Shown here: piece after piece, positions 23,699 to 32,154 of the stretch
Position numbering within the stretch: position 1 is the first letter of the stretch
Layout of the letters: every line of letters begins with the position of its first letter
Assembly: GCA_030529225.1 (NCBI GenBank)
Contig: JAUMXH010000016.1
Span: 1 to 36,922, forward strand
Source: Bacillota bacterium
GTDB lineage: Bacteria > Bacillota > Clostridia > Peptostreptococcales > Acidaminobacteraceae
Reading direction: 5' to 3'
Length of the DNA: 36,922 nt
Position numbers and translations under genes: made by a program
The notes under the pieces: generated by a model
What the model was told of the DNA's origin: nothing
Databases searched by the model: none
Seen by the model: the letters and a program-made list of their open reading frames with translations, nothing else

Positions 23699-24472
23699 CT
23701 ACATATACTTGGTATAGAAGAAGGTCTCCTCGCTGGAAAAACGATACCTCGCCGGCGAAATAATCTGCTCTGTGCTGCCCACAAACAGGACTCCGCCATC
23801 CTTCAAGGAATCGTTAAACTTCTGATACATAAGGTCCTTCGCTTCGTCGGTAAAATAAATCATTACATTTCTGCAAACGATTAAATCAAACCCTACGGGA
23901 TACTTATCGGAAAGTAGATTCATTTTTTTAAACTCTACGCAAGATTTTATTTCATCAGAAATTTTGTAGCTCATCCCTACCTTTTCAAAGTACTTCTCTT
24001 TCAAGTCCTTGGGAATGTTCTCCAAAGATTTTTCGCGGTAGAGGCCGAGCTTGGCCTTCTTGATCGCCTCGTCGTCGATATCCGCCGCAAGAATCTTAAT
24101 CTTTGAGATCGGAAAAAATCGAGTCAAAAGCATGACCAAAGAATACGGCTCCTCTCCGGTTGAGCAGGCCGCACTCCAGACCTTCAAGTTCGGCGACTTC
24201 TTGATGAGCTTCGGCAACACCTTCTTTTCCAGTTTTTCCCACTGCTCCGGATTCCTGAAGAACTCGCTCACGTTGATGGTGAGGTAATTCATAAAATCGT
24301 CAAAGGCCGCCTTGTCCGTCTTCAAAAGTTGAAACAACTCTTTATACGAGTTCTTTCCGAGCCTGGTCATCCTGGATTCCAGGCGTCTTCTCATCTGCTT
24401 TTCTTTATATAAAGACAAATCCAATCCCGTGAAATTGTAAATATCTTTCTTAAACTCTTCATAACCTTGCAT
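23699..24472 (-). CDS. CheR-type protein-glutamate methyltransferase
   Basis: A SAM-dependent methyltransferase of 257 residues with the full CheR layout. The N-terminal helical domain holds FTGLDLSLYKEKQMRRRLESRM and LTINVSEFFRNPEQW. The SAM site includes VWSAACSTGEEPYS at 98-111, and DLIVCRNVMIYF near 193-204 is followed by the SLKDGGVLFVGSTE segment. In chemotaxis CheR methylates receptor glutamates, but no receptor, CheB, CheA or CheW is in this window. As first gene of the pilus block it could control twitching, or act on another protein; both are inference. Its promoter region carries a large inverted repeat. Confidence 0.9.
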   Translation of the reverse strand: MQGYEEFKKDIYNFTGLDLSLYKEKQMRRRLESRMTRLGKNSYKELFQLLKTDKAAFDDFMNYLTINVSEFFRNPEQWEKLEKKVLPKLIKKSPNLKVWSAACSTGEEPYSLVMLLTRFFPISKIKILAADIDDEAIKKAKLGLYREKSLENIPKDLKEKYFEKVGMSYKISDEIKSCVEFKKMNLLSDKYPVGFDLIVCRNVMIYFTDEAKDLMYQKFNDSLKDGGVLFVGSTEQIISPARYRFSSEETFFYTKYM

Positions 24473-24510
24473 CAGTCTACTATCCTTCTCCCGTTAAAAA
24501 TCTGCATAAA

Positions 24511-24519
24511 AATATAACA
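24511..24519 (-). promoter_or_regulatory. Extended -10 promoter of cheR and the pilus genes
   Basis: On the minus strand TGT precedes TATATT (24511-24516), about 40 bases before the cheR start. No good -35 box is seen. The TG element lies inside the end of the large inverted repeat at 24516-24571, so the repeat may act on this promoter. Confidence 0.45.
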
Positions 24520-24571
24520 GATATATTGCGCGACACACTGTTCCGTGTTTTATATCGGCAATACATCTGTT
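24516..24571 (-). repeat. Long inverted repeat upstream of cheR
   Basis: AACAGATATATTGC (24516-24529) and GCAATACATCTGTT (24558-24571) match as a 14-base inverted repeat with one mismatch, which is a G-U pair in minus-strand RNA. The stem can extend through CGA/TCG past a bulge, and an inner ACAC/GTGT stem closes a six-base loop. The minus strand then reads ATATTTTTATG, so it could end the S1 transcript, or be an operator for the pilus genes. Confidence 0.6.
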
Positions 24572-24609
24572 AAAATTTACATTTTAGAAAGATTTTCTTT
24601 CTACTTATT

Positions 24610-25794
24610 TTATGCTGTAGGCTCCTCTGTGTTTTCTTCCACAGTTTCCTCTACCGCCGCTTCCGCTTCTTCTTTCATCAGATCGTCCACGCTGTTCGGC
24701 TCGTCTTCGGCCAAATCTTCGCCCACGTTCTTGCAAGAAAGCTTGATTTTTTGTTCTTTCACATCGATCTCAAGGATTTCAAAATCGTAGTACTGGCCTG
24801 ATTTTAGGACGTCCTCAGGATTTTTTACCCTGTGTTTTGAGATTTGAGAAATGTGAACCAATCCTTCCACGCCTGAAGCCAACTCAATGAAGGCTCCGAA
24901 GTCTGTGGTGTTGACAACCTTTCCTCTGTGGATGGTATTCGGAAGGAACTTCTGCTCTACATCCGCCCATGGATCTTCCTCTGTCTGCTTGATAGAGAGA
25001 GACACTTTTTCGTTCTCCGGATCCACGCTCAAGACTTTGACCTTCACCTGGTCGTTTACCTTCACCTTTTCAGACGGGTGCTTGATTCTGCCGTGCGTGA
25101 TTTCAGTCACGTGAACCAAACCGTCGAATCCGCCGATATCTACAAAGGCACCGAAGTTCGCAACTCTCTTAACAACACCGTCGATCACCTGACCCACTTC
25201 GATGTTGTCGAAGAAATCGCTCTTTCTTTCCTTCAGTTCCTCTTTGATGATTTCTTTTCTGCTGAACACGGTACGTCTCTTGCGCTTATCGTACTCGATT
25301 ACCTTCGCATCTACTTTTTGTCCAACGTACTTGTTCAAATCATTTTCGTATCTTAGAGATATATGAGAAGCCGGGATAAAACCTCTAACATTCTTGTAAT
25401 ACGCTATTAAGCCACCCTTAACGACTTGCTTAATGGTAACCGGTACAATTGTTTCGTTCTCGAACGCAGGCTCCAACTCTTTAAAGTCTTTATCCATAGC
25501 CAACTTCTTCACTGAAAGCAACACGTTTCCGTCACCGTTGTCGGTCTTCAGAACGTAAACGTCCATTGTCTGGCCTTCTTCAAACTTATCTGTAAGTTTT
25601 TCGTCGTCCTCGATACTTACTTCTTCTCTAGGCAGTATGCCATCCACCTTGTAGCCGATATTCACATATACGGCATCATCCGATACAGCAAATACTTTTG
25701 CATCCTCAATCACGTCTCCACGCCTAGGTGTTTTAAAACCGCTTTCATAGGCGTCGAGCATCTCTTGCATTGTTTTGTTCTCGTTGTTTTCCAT
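24610..25794 (-). CDS. S1 RNA-binding domain protein (RpsA-like)
   Basis: A 394-residue protein with four S1 domains at about 20-95, 105-175, 190-260 and 275-350. Repeats three and four are the best, with GVVKRVANFGAFVDIGGFDGLVHVTEI and GKVVNTTDFGAFIELASGVEGLVHISQI. It is predicted to bind mRNA on or near the ribosome, but Gram-positive members differ from proteobacterial S1 and their role is less clear. An acidic Glu/Ala/Thr tail ends the protein. GAGGAG lies six bases before the ATG. It follows ispH by 54 bases; in many clostridia ispH and the S1 protein are fused, here they are separate. Confidence 0.92.
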   Translation of the reverse strand: MENNENKTMQEMLDAYESGFKTPRRGDVIEDAKVFAVSDDAVYVNIGYKVDGILPREEVSIEDDEKLTDKFEEGQTMDVYVLKTDNGDGNVLLSVKKLAMDKDFKELEPAFENETIVPVTIKQVVKGGLIAYYKNVRGFIPASHISLRYENDLNKYVGQKVDAKVIEYDKRKRRTVFSRKEIIKEELKERKSDFFDNIEVGQVIDGVVKRVANFGAFVDIGGFDGLVHVTEITHGRIKHPSEKVKVNDQVKVKVLSVDPENEKVSLSIKQTEEDPWADVEQKFLPNTIHRGKVVNTTDFGAFIELASGVEGLVHISQISKHRVKNPEDVLKSGQYYDFEILEIDVKEQKIKLSCKNVGEDLAEDEPNSVDDLMKEEAEAAVEETVEENTEEPTA

Positions 25795-25848
25795 CCCTTA
25801 CTCCTCAAATTTATTTCCCCTCTTATAAAAAAACATAAGCGGGATCAC

Positions 25849-26706
25849 TCAATAGGTTGCCAGAAATTCTACAATCTCATCGATGCTTTCCTGAGGTGTA
25901 GATGCCCCGGCAACAATACCTATTTTATCACAATTTTCTAATAATTCAAATCTTATTTCCGATTTTTTTTCAATATGAATTGCTTTTTTTTCCAAACTGA
26001 TTAAAATTTCGTATAATTTTTTGGTATTGGAGGAATGTTTGCCGCCCAAAACAATGATAAAGTCGCAAATTCCAGCCAATTCTCGGAGCTCTCGCTGCCT
26101 CTCCTCGGTCGAGGAGCAGATGGTGTTGTGTTCGGTGAAGTTCGGCAAGTTCTCCCGGAACTCCCGGATGATCTCATGGTACTTCTCCTCGTTAAAGGTC
26201 GTCTGCGCGACGAGGCTGACCGAATCGCTCCTCTTCCCGCCGAGGTACTCGTCGAGGAAGGCCCTCGCCTCGCTCAGATCCGCCACAACCTTGCAACGGT
26301 CCCTGCAATTTCCGACGATGCCGATCACCTCCGGGTGCTTGGCATCTCCGATGATGACTACAAAATCGCCCCTGTCGTAGGCCCGCTTTGCAATCACGTG
26401 GATTTTTTTGACATAGGGGCAGGTCGCGTCGCGAATCACAAAGCCCTTTTCTCTGGCGTCCGAAACGATGGAAGGGTCGACCCCATGCGCTCTGATGACC
26501 AAAAGCTTGGAATCCAAGTCTCCGACCTTCTCCGAGTTGTAAATCCCCTTCTCCTCGAGCGAGGCCAGCACCTGATTGTTGTGAATCAGGTCGCCGTACG
26601 TATAGACCTTCTGATCGGGATGCTCCTCTTTAAAGGCCAGGGTCATATCATAAGCCCTCTTGACCCCATAGCAAAAACCCGCGTGTTTAGCAACTATGAT
26701 CTGCAT
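25849..26706 (-). CDS. ispH: 4-hydroxy-3-methylbut-2-enyl diphosphate reductase
   Basis: Last enzyme of the MEP isoprenoid pathway, an iron-sulphur reductase giving isopentenyl and dimethylallyl diphosphate. The three cluster cysteines are C12 (AGFCYGVKRA), C96 (DATCPYVKK) and C197 (NTICSSTEERQ). The substrate-binding His residues in GDLIHNNQV (H42) and AHGVD (H74) are present. The 285-residue length is normal. It starts inside the end of cmk (20-base overlap), which suggests coupling and explains its weak ribosome site. With ispA it shows that isoprenoids are made by the MEP route. Confidence 0.96.
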   Translation of the reverse strand: MQIIVAKHAGFCYGVKRAYDMTLAFKEEHPDQKVYTYGDLIHNNQVLASLEEKGIYNSEKVGDLDSKLLVIRAHGVDPSIVSDAREKGFVIRDATCPYVKKIHVIAKRAYDRGDFVVIIGDAKHPEVIGIVGNCRDRCKVVADLSEARAFLDEYLGGKRSDSVSLVAQTTFNEEKYHEIIREFRENLPNFTEHNTICSSTEERQRELRELAGICDFIIVLGGKHSSNTKKLYEILISLEKKAIHIEKKSEIRFELLENCDKIGIVAGASTPQESIDEIVEFLATY

Positions 26707-27367
26707 GTTCCAAGTCTCTTTCTATGCGCTCCACCTGCGCGATGAGGTCATCCGCAAGCTCTTCGACGCTTCTGTCGCTCGTATCGATTTCAATGGCGTC
26801 CTCGTGTTTTCTGAGCGGAGAGACCGGCCGGTTCTTCTCGCTCTCCTCGCGCTCGGTAATCATCTTCTTCAACTCTTCAAAATCCACGAGCTCGCCCTTT
26901 TCCTTCAGTTCCTTCTGCCTCCGTTGGGTACGGATATCCAGGTTGGCGACCACATAGAACTTGTACGGGGTCTCCGGAAACACCTCGGTTCCGATGTCTC
27001 TGCCGTCCATAATCACCGAGTTGTCCTCGGCAAACTTTCTGCAGTAGTTTATGATGAAGGCTCTGACATCCCGATTTGCCGCGATTCTCCAGACGTTGTT
27101 CGACACGTAAGACTTGCGAATCTCGTCGGAACAATCGAGCCCGTTGAGTTCCACCGAGCTCTCGGTCAGCGCGAAGTCAAAGTCCGCGAGCGCCTCCCGC
27201 ACCTTCTCCTCGTCCTCCGTCTCGACCTCATTGAGCAGGCAAAACAAAGTAAAGGCTCGATAAATCGCCCCCGAATCCAAATACCGTATCTTCATCCTTT
27301 CCGCCACCTTCTTTGCCAAGGTGCTCTTCCCCGTCCCCGGAGGACCGTCCAACGCTATCTTATACAT
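26687..27367 (-). CDS. cmk: Cytidylate kinase
   Basis: Phosphorylates CMP and dCMP with ATP. It has 226 residues, with the P-loop GPPGTGKS at 8-15, YLDSGAIYRA near 29-38 (usually DTGAMYR), DGRDIGTEVFP near 121-131, and the RPVSPLRKHEDAIEIDTS segment of the lid and CMP site. The ATG follows GGGGGTGATTC, and the promoter is at 27390-27418. First gene of cmk–ispH–S1, a common clostridial set. Confidence 0.95.
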   Translation of the reverse strand: MYKIALDGPPGTGKSTLAKKVAERMKIRYLDSGAIYRAFTLFCLLNEVETEDEEKVREALADFDFALTESSVELNGLDCSDEIRKSYVSNNVWRIAANRDVRAFIINYCRKFAEDNSVIMDGRDIGTEVFPETPYKFYVVANLDIRTQRRQKELKEKGELVDFEELKKMITEREESEKNRPVSPLRKHEDAIEIDTSDRSVEELADDLIAQVERIERDLEHADHSC

Positions 27368-27389
27368 AATGAATCACCCCCACACAAGT

Positions 27390-27418
27390 AGTATACTGTC
27401 ATTGCAACGCAATTACAA
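27390..27418 (-). promoter_or_regulatory. Promoter of the cmk–ispH–S1 operon
   Basis: On the minus strand TTGTAA (27413-27418) and TATACT (27390-27395) are 17 bases apart. The spacer contains ATTGC/GCAAT, a five-base inverted repeat around AAC, which may be a regulator site or chance. Confidence 0.65.
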
Positions 27419-27493
27419 GCCGTTCCCGAGCGACACGAGAATTTAAAATTTAGTTACTTTTTTCTGAAATCTAATGCATTTGCGCGCCTTTTA

Positions 27494-27502
27494 TGGTAGA
27501 CT
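27494..27502 (+). promoter_or_regulatory. Possible extended -10 promoter of the LCP gene
   Basis: TGG followed by TAGACT (27497-27502) lies about 55 bases before the start codon. The -35 region is unconvincing. The 188-base gap between the divergent cmk and LCP genes holds both promoters and no other recognisable feature. Confidence 0.35.
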
Positions 27503-27555
27503 GACTGATGTTACTTATTACTATGATACCAACCTTTTGGAGAGTTTAAAAACCT

Positions 27556-28923
27556 ATGGGAAAAAAAGCGGAAAAAGAATTTTACGGCCTGGATGACTAT
27601 CCCGATTACGATCGGAGAGAGAAGAGAACAGGCAAAAGGAAAAAATCCAAACTGCGGGGACTCCTAAAGTTTCTCCTCGTGTTTTTGATCACCTTGCTGA
27701 TTGTGCTCGGTGTGGGTTACGCCTACCTGGATCACAAATTCAAGCAGGGACTGTACCAGGAGAGGAGCAAGCAGGATTATCAGATCACCGATCAACAAAA
27801 AGAGGAAGACTTCGACGCGATTTACGGCAAGTCGGACGAGGCCATCAACATCCTGATTTTGGGAACCGATGACGGCGGATACCGTTCGGACGTGACCATG
27901 CTGGTCCACTACGATCCCCATTCCAAGACCACATCCCTGTTCTCGATCCCGAGAGACTACCGGGTGAGCTTGAGCTTGCAGGCGCAGCAGACCTTGAACT
28001 ACTACGCGCCCTTCATTAAGTTTACCGAGATTTTCTCGTACTGCAAGATTGCGGAGATGGAGAGCCCGGCTTCGTACGTGACCCAAGTTGTTGAAGAAAT
28101 GCTCGGCGTCAAGATCAACCACTTTGTCCTGGTGGACCTGAGTTCCTTCCGGGAGGCGGTCGACTCGGTCGGCGGCGTGGAGGTTTACATCCCGCAGGCC
28201 ATGTACTGGAGCGACCCGTACCAGGACCTCTACATCAATCTGGAGCCCGGCATGCAGCTGGTCGACGGAAAGAAGGCCGAGCAACTCGTTAGATTCCGTC
28301 AGAACAGCGACGGAACCGGCTATGGAGACTTCGGCAGAATGCAGATGCAGCAGTACTTCCTGACCGCTTATGCAAAGAAGCTTCTGAGTTTACAGAGCAT
28401 TCCCAAGATCAAAAAGATCGTCACGCCGCTCTCTGAAATGCTGACGACCGACGCTTCATTGGCGGATGCGCTCTGGATTTTGAACACCGCGAAGGACGCC
28501 GACTTCAACCGCGTGAACGCCCACACCCTGCCCGGCTACGATGAGTATATCAACGGGATTTACTTCTTCTCGCCGAGAGCCGACGTGGACATCCGCGACT
28601 ATTTCAGAAAGACCGTGAAGGACGATGCCGAAGGCTTTGACCAAAATTCCAAAGAGTACCGAATCGAGGTCTACACTTCGACCTTTGGGCAGGAACAGAA
28701 GGCCTTAAACCTGAAAGACAAGCTCCTTGAGGACGGATACCAAGCCGAATACAAGGGTTTGGACCAAAGGGAGCGCATCTTGAAAAGTTTGATTTTGGTG
28801 CCGGATGAGAAGTCGGGCGGAGATTTAAAAAAGTACCTGGACATCTCCGAAATCGTGATCGACCCGTACCCGAGCGACGAGAAGACCATCAGCATTGTAA
28901 TCGGGGAGGTACAGGCTGAATAG
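27556..28923 (+). CDS. LytR-CpsA-Psr family wall polymer ligase with LytR C-terminal domain
   Basis: LCP enzymes transfer lipid-linked polymers such as wall teichoic acid or capsule to peptidoglycan on the outer face of the membrane. The 455-residue protein has a charged cytoplasmic N-terminus, one membrane segment (about 36-57), and an LCP domain at about 95-285 with NILILGTDDGGYRSDVTMLV, SLFSIPRDYRV and the LVDGKKAEQLVRFRQNSDGTGYGDFGRMQMQ stretch. A LytR_C domain is near 370-450. The key Asp and Arg residues are present. The gene stands alone between a weak promoter and a strong terminator. An SLH protein in this window also needs wall polymer, so the two may be linked; this is inference. 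Confidence 0.93.
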   Translation: MGKKAEKEFYGLDDYPDYDRREKRTGKRKKSKLRGLLKFLLVFLITLLIVLGVGYAYLDHKFKQGLYQERSKQDYQITDQQKEEDFDAIYGKSDEAINILILGTDDGGYRSDVTMLVHYDPHSKTTSLFSIPRDYRVSLSLQAQQTLNYYAPFIKFTEIFSYCKIAEMESPASYVTQVVEEMLGVKINHFVLVDLSSFREAVDSVGGVEVYIPQAMYWSDPYQDLYINLEPGMQLVDGKKAEQLVRFRQNSDGTGYGDFGRMQMQQYFLTAYAKKLLSLQSIPKIKKIVTPLSEMLTTDASLADALWILNTAKDADFNRVNAHTLPGYDEYINGIYFFSPRADVDIRDYFRKTVKDDAEGFDQNSKEYRIEVYTSTFGQEQKALNLKDKLLEDGYQAEYKGLDQRERILKSLILVPDEKSGGDLKKYLDISEIVIDPYPSDEKTISIVIGEVQAE

Positions 28924-28953
28924 GGACCCAAACCCATTTTGAAACAGACAAAC

Positions 28954-29007
28954 AAAAGAGCATAATTTCGAGTTTTGAGTCAGGCTCGGAATTGTGCTCT
29001 TTTTTTA
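28954..29007. terminator. Bidirectional terminator between the LCP gene and ackA
   Basis: A 19-base-pair stem (28954-28972 with 28985-29003) has two positions that become G-U pairs on one strand, and a 12-base loop. It is followed by T residues to 29007 on the plus strand, and by CTCTTTTGTTTG on the other. It can end both convergent genes. Confidence 0.9.
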
Positions 29008-29042
29008 TCATTTTATGAGGTTTCAGACGCACCTTTGTCGGC

Positions 29043-30242
29043 TTACGCGTCAAGCAGACGAATGGTATCCCTGGCGATCATCAGCTCCTCGTTGGTCGGA
29101 ACCACAAAGACCTTGACCTTGGAAGCGACCTTTGAAATCAGCTTAAACTCGCCTCTTACCCGGTTTGCTTCCGCATCAAATTCAATGCCTAAAAACTCCA
29201 AGTTTCTGCAAATTTCCTCCCTGTTTCGGACCGAGTTCTCCCCGATCCCCGCGGTGAAGACCAAAACGTCCAGCCCGCCCATCAGGGCCGCGTAGGCGCC
29301 GATATACTTTTTCACCCGATTGTTGAAGATTCGAATCGCCAAAGCCGCCCTCTCGTGACCCTCGTCCATGGCCTTCTCCAAGTCTCTAAAGTCCGAGCTG
29401 ACGCCCGATACGCCGAATACACCCGACTTCTTGTTGAGCACCGCGTTGATTTCCTCGACGCTGAGCCCCTCCGCTTCCATCAAAAACGGGATGATGGCGG
29501 GGTCGATGTCTCCGCAACGGGTTCCCATGACCAAGCCCTCCAAAGGGGTAAATCCCATACTGGTTGCAAGCGACTTACCGTTCTGAATTGCCGCAACGGA
29601 AGAGCCGTTGCCCAAGTGGCAGGAGATGATGCGCAGGTCCTCGGCGTTCTGCTGCAACTCCTCGGCGAGCTTGGCGGTCACATAGCGGTGCGAGGTCCCG
29701 TGAAAACCGTAGCGCCTGATTCCGTACTTTTCATAATACTCATACGGCAGCGGGTAGATGTATTCTTCCTTCGGCATACCGTGATGAAAGGCCGTATCAA
29801 AGACCGCAACCATCGGAATCTCCGGCAGGAGCTCCCGCATCGATTCTATGCCCATGATGTTGGCCGGATTGTGTAGAGGCGCAAGCGGAATGCAGGCCTT
29901 CAAAGCACCCAGAACCTCCTCGTCGATGACGACGGATTCCGAGTAAACTTCCCCGGCGTGAACGACCCTGTGCCCCACCGCAAAGAGTTCACTCAAATCG
30001 CTGATGACGCCGTAGCGCTCGTCTCGGAGCGCATCCAACACATACGAAATCGAAGCCTTGTGGTCCTTCATTTCCGCCTCAAGGAGGTACTCGCCTTCCA
30101 CCCCTACCTTGCTATGCTTGAGTCGGGAACCCTCGATCCCGATTCGTTCGACCAATCCGCTCGCCAACAGTTGTTCCGTTCCCGTATCAATCAGCTGATA
30201 CTTCAACGAGGAACTTCCACAATTGATTACCAATACTTTCAT
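29043..30242 (-). CDS. ackA: Acetate kinase
   Basis: Makes ATP and acetate from acetyl phosphate in fermentation. The 399-residue protein has [13 protein letters not shown] near 7-19, the catalytic region with GHRVVHAGE, the [11 protein letters not shown] segment, [43 protein letters not shown] and [10 protein letters not shown] near 320-330. The ATG follows AAGGGGG. pta is not adjacent. It is last after rsmD–coaD–coiled-coil–tmcAL, followed by a terminator rather than the usual DUF177–rpmF–plsX. Confidence 0.97.
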   Translation of the reverse strand: MKVLVINCGSSSLKYQLIDTGTEQLLASGLVERIGIEGSRLKHSKVGVEGEYLLEAEMKDHKASISYVLDALRDERYGVISDLSELFAVGHRVVHAGEVYSESVVIDEEVLGALKACIPLAPLHNPANIMGIESMRELLPEIPMVAVFDTAFHHGMPKEEYIYPLPYEYYEKYGIRRYGFHGTSHRYVTAKLAEELQQNAEDLRIISCHLGNGSSVAAIQNGKSLATSMGFTPLEGLVMGTRCGDIDPAIIPFLMEAEGLSVEEINAVLNKKSGVFGVSGVSSDFRDLEKAMDEGHERAALAIRIFNNRVKKYIGAYAALMGGLDVLVFTAGIGENSVRNREEICRNLEFLGIEFDAEANRVRGEFKLISKVASKVKVFVVPTNEELMIARDTIRLLDA

Positions 30243-30284
30243 CTTGCCCCCTTACTAACAGCTCGGCAAATGCCTAAAACGAAA

Positions 30285-31478
30285 TCAGGAATCCGAGAGA
30301 TACGGCTTCAGTAAGTAATCGGAATTTGCCCGGATGGATTCGCACTGCGTCGCGTAAATCGCGGTCGCCCTGACATCGTACTTAAAGTCATCCTCCCGCA
30401 GGCGGAATCGCTTTCGATCCCTGGCAAAATTGACGATCGGCTGAAACGAAGCATCGCCCTTCTTCTCCGAGAGATAGGCGCGTCCCCTCTTACTCATGGC
30501 CAAAATTCTGTGATAGCGCAGCTCCGGCGCCTCCCGCAAATCGAATTCTCCAATCCCCAACAGGCAGGAGAAGAGGATTCTTCTGATTGAGGAGCTCGTA
30601 TAGCGTCTGGAATTGATCCACCCGAGCATCTCGTCAAACTGAACCGTATTGAGTGCCGCTTCAAAGATTTTGTTCTCCAAGCCCTCTTTGACCCCTTTGA
30701 TTTCTCTCATACCATCTTTACCCAAAGAGAAAACGAAACTCACGATTTGCTTGTAAAAATCTTGCTCATACAGGTAGCGATGTTGTGCAAAGAGAAGCTC
30801 ATAAGAAGTTTTGGGCAGGGCCTCCTTCAGCGCCGGCCAATCGATGATGTGCTGCGCCAGACACGTCCTGATGCCCTCGGCCGAAGGATGCTTGGCGTGG
30901 AGGTCGAGCTCGTGATAGCCGGCTCCCCACCTTTCAATCGGGACCGCCTCTATGTTGAGCCCATACTTGCGGATGGACTTACAATAGGAAAGTCCCAACA
31001 AAGCGTTCGGCGGGAGCTTTACCGCATTCCCGGTCAGCGAGGAGAGCGCGAGCTCGTTCGCCTTGACATAGGAGTGCCCCTCGTCCAGGTATTCGCGCAT
31101 GCGGGCATCGTAAGCGGGATCCTCGCAGATGCGCGCGGCATACTCACTCAGATTCGATAAAAAGCCCGGCTCTGAACCGAAGCACAGTTTATTCACACCG
31201 AGCGAGGAAAGGAGCAACAGGGACGCATCGGAAAAATCATCCGAGCTGGAGAGGGAAAAGCGCACCGGAAGTTCGATGACCAGGTCCGCGCCGCCTTCCA
31301 CCGCCATTCTCGCCCTCGTCCACTTGTCGACGATGGCCGGAATCCCGCGCTGCAAAAAGTGGCCGCTCATGACCACCGCGACCAAATCCGCACCCATTTC
31401 TTCTTTTACCATTCTGATTTGATCTTTGTGACCTAAATGAAAGGGATTATATTCCGCTATAATCCCGTAATAGTTCAT
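30285..31478 (-). CDS. tmcAL: tRNA(Met) cytidine acetate ligase (TmcAL/YlbM-like)
   Basis: In Bacillus the family member makes N4-acetylcytidine at the wobble base of elongator tRNA-Met from acetate and ATP. The 397-residue protein has the nucleotidyltransferase motif EYNPFHLGH (9-17), followed by MSGHFLQRGIPAIVDKWTRARMAVEGGADLVIELPV, the family signature. I chose ATG at 31478, since homologues begin just before the GIIAEYNPFH strand; TTG at 31493 is the alternative. It precedes ackA, whose substrate is also acetate, a common clostridial pairing. Confidence 0.9.
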   Translation of the reverse strand: MNYYGIIAEYNPFHLGHKDQIRMVKEEMGADLVAVVMSGHFLQRGIPAIVDKWTRARMAVEGGADLVIELPVRFSLSSSDDFSDASLLLLSSLGVNKLCFGSEPGFLSNLSEYAARICEDPAYDARMREYLDEGHSYVKANELALSSLTGNAVKLPPNALLGLSYCKSIRKYGLNIEAVPIERWGAGYHELDLHAKHPSAEGIRTCLAQHIIDWPALKEALPKTSYELLFAQHRYLYEQDFYKQIVSFVFSLGKDGMREIKGVKEGLENKIFEAALNTVQFDEMLGWINSRRYTSSSIRRILFSCLLGIGEFDLREAPELRYHRILAMSKRGRAYLSEKKGDASFQPIVNFARDRKRFRLREDDFKYDVRATAIYATQCESIRANSDYLLKPYLSDS

Positions 31479-31497
31479 GTTATGTTTGTTCAATGCT

Positions 31498-32154
31498 CTA
31501 CTCTTCCTCGCGACCTTCTTCGTTGTCCTGCGCAATCGCCTTTAAGGAATCCCGAAATTCCAGAAAGGCCTTCTTATTCGCCAAGACGTCTTCGTGGTCC
31601 TTTTCAATATTGCTCGAAAGAATGTGGAACAAAGATCCCGAGTGCTTGTAAAACTCGTCCTTCAGGTATTCCGCATTGTACTTCGCGTGCGAGAAGGAAT
31701 TTTCCAGCTTGGCAATCTTCTCCTCCACAAAGTCGAAGGTCTCGTTCTTCATATTCTCGCTGTCTATCCTTGCCTTCTCCAGAATCTTGGAAGCCTCTTC
31801 CTTCGCGGCAATCACAATGTCATTGGCCTGGACGCGGGCCTTTTTGACCAACTCGTGGGTATCCAAAAGGTTCGCCTCCTTCGCCCTGGCCTCATCGACG
31901 ATTTCCTTGCTCTTAATCTTGGCCTCCTCAATCGAGTTGTCGGCCCTGGCGCTCGCATCGGTCAATATCTTTTCCCTATCCTGGTAGATGGCCGAGGCCT
32001 GCGTGACCGAAGAAGGAAGCTCCGTGCGAATATCCTTGATGTAATCCAGGAGTTCTTCTTTGTTCACTAGGATGTTTCCGGAAAAAAGCAGCTTACTTTT
32101 CGCTTCGATAAACTCTTCCAGAGAATTTATAATCGTGTTTACTTTAATATCCAC
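31498..32154 (-). CDS. Coiled-coil protein between coaD and tmcAL
   Basis: A 218-residue soluble helical protein, charged and rich in Glu, Lys and Ala. A long coiled coil spans about 55-165 (ASARADNSIEEAKIKSKEI, KARVQANDIVIAAKEEASKIL), like the ATP synthase b-subunit or DivIVA class; no enzyme motif is seen. Such genes beside coaD in clostridia are annotated as ATPase-like or hypothetical, and I do not assign a function. Starts at GTG 32154 directly after the coaD stop, with AGGAGG eight bases upstream. Confidence 0.75.
   Translation of the reverse strand: MDIKVNTIINSLEEFIEAKSKLLFSGNILVNKEELLDYIKDIRTELPSSVTQASAIYQDREKILTDASARADNSIEEAKIKSKEIVDEARAKEANLLDTHELVKKARVQANDIVIAAKEEASKILEKARIDSENMKNETFDFVEEKIAKLENSFSHAKYNAEYLKDEFYKHSGSLFHILSSNIEKDHEDVLANKKAFLEFRDSLKAIAQDNEEGREEE

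Noticed and set aside
24573..24603. Hairpins TAAAAT/ATTTTA and AGAAAGA/TCTTTCT as the S1 terminator
   Set aside because: They are AT-only and have no T-run on the minus strand after the stem; the larger repeat at 24516-24571 is a better candidate.
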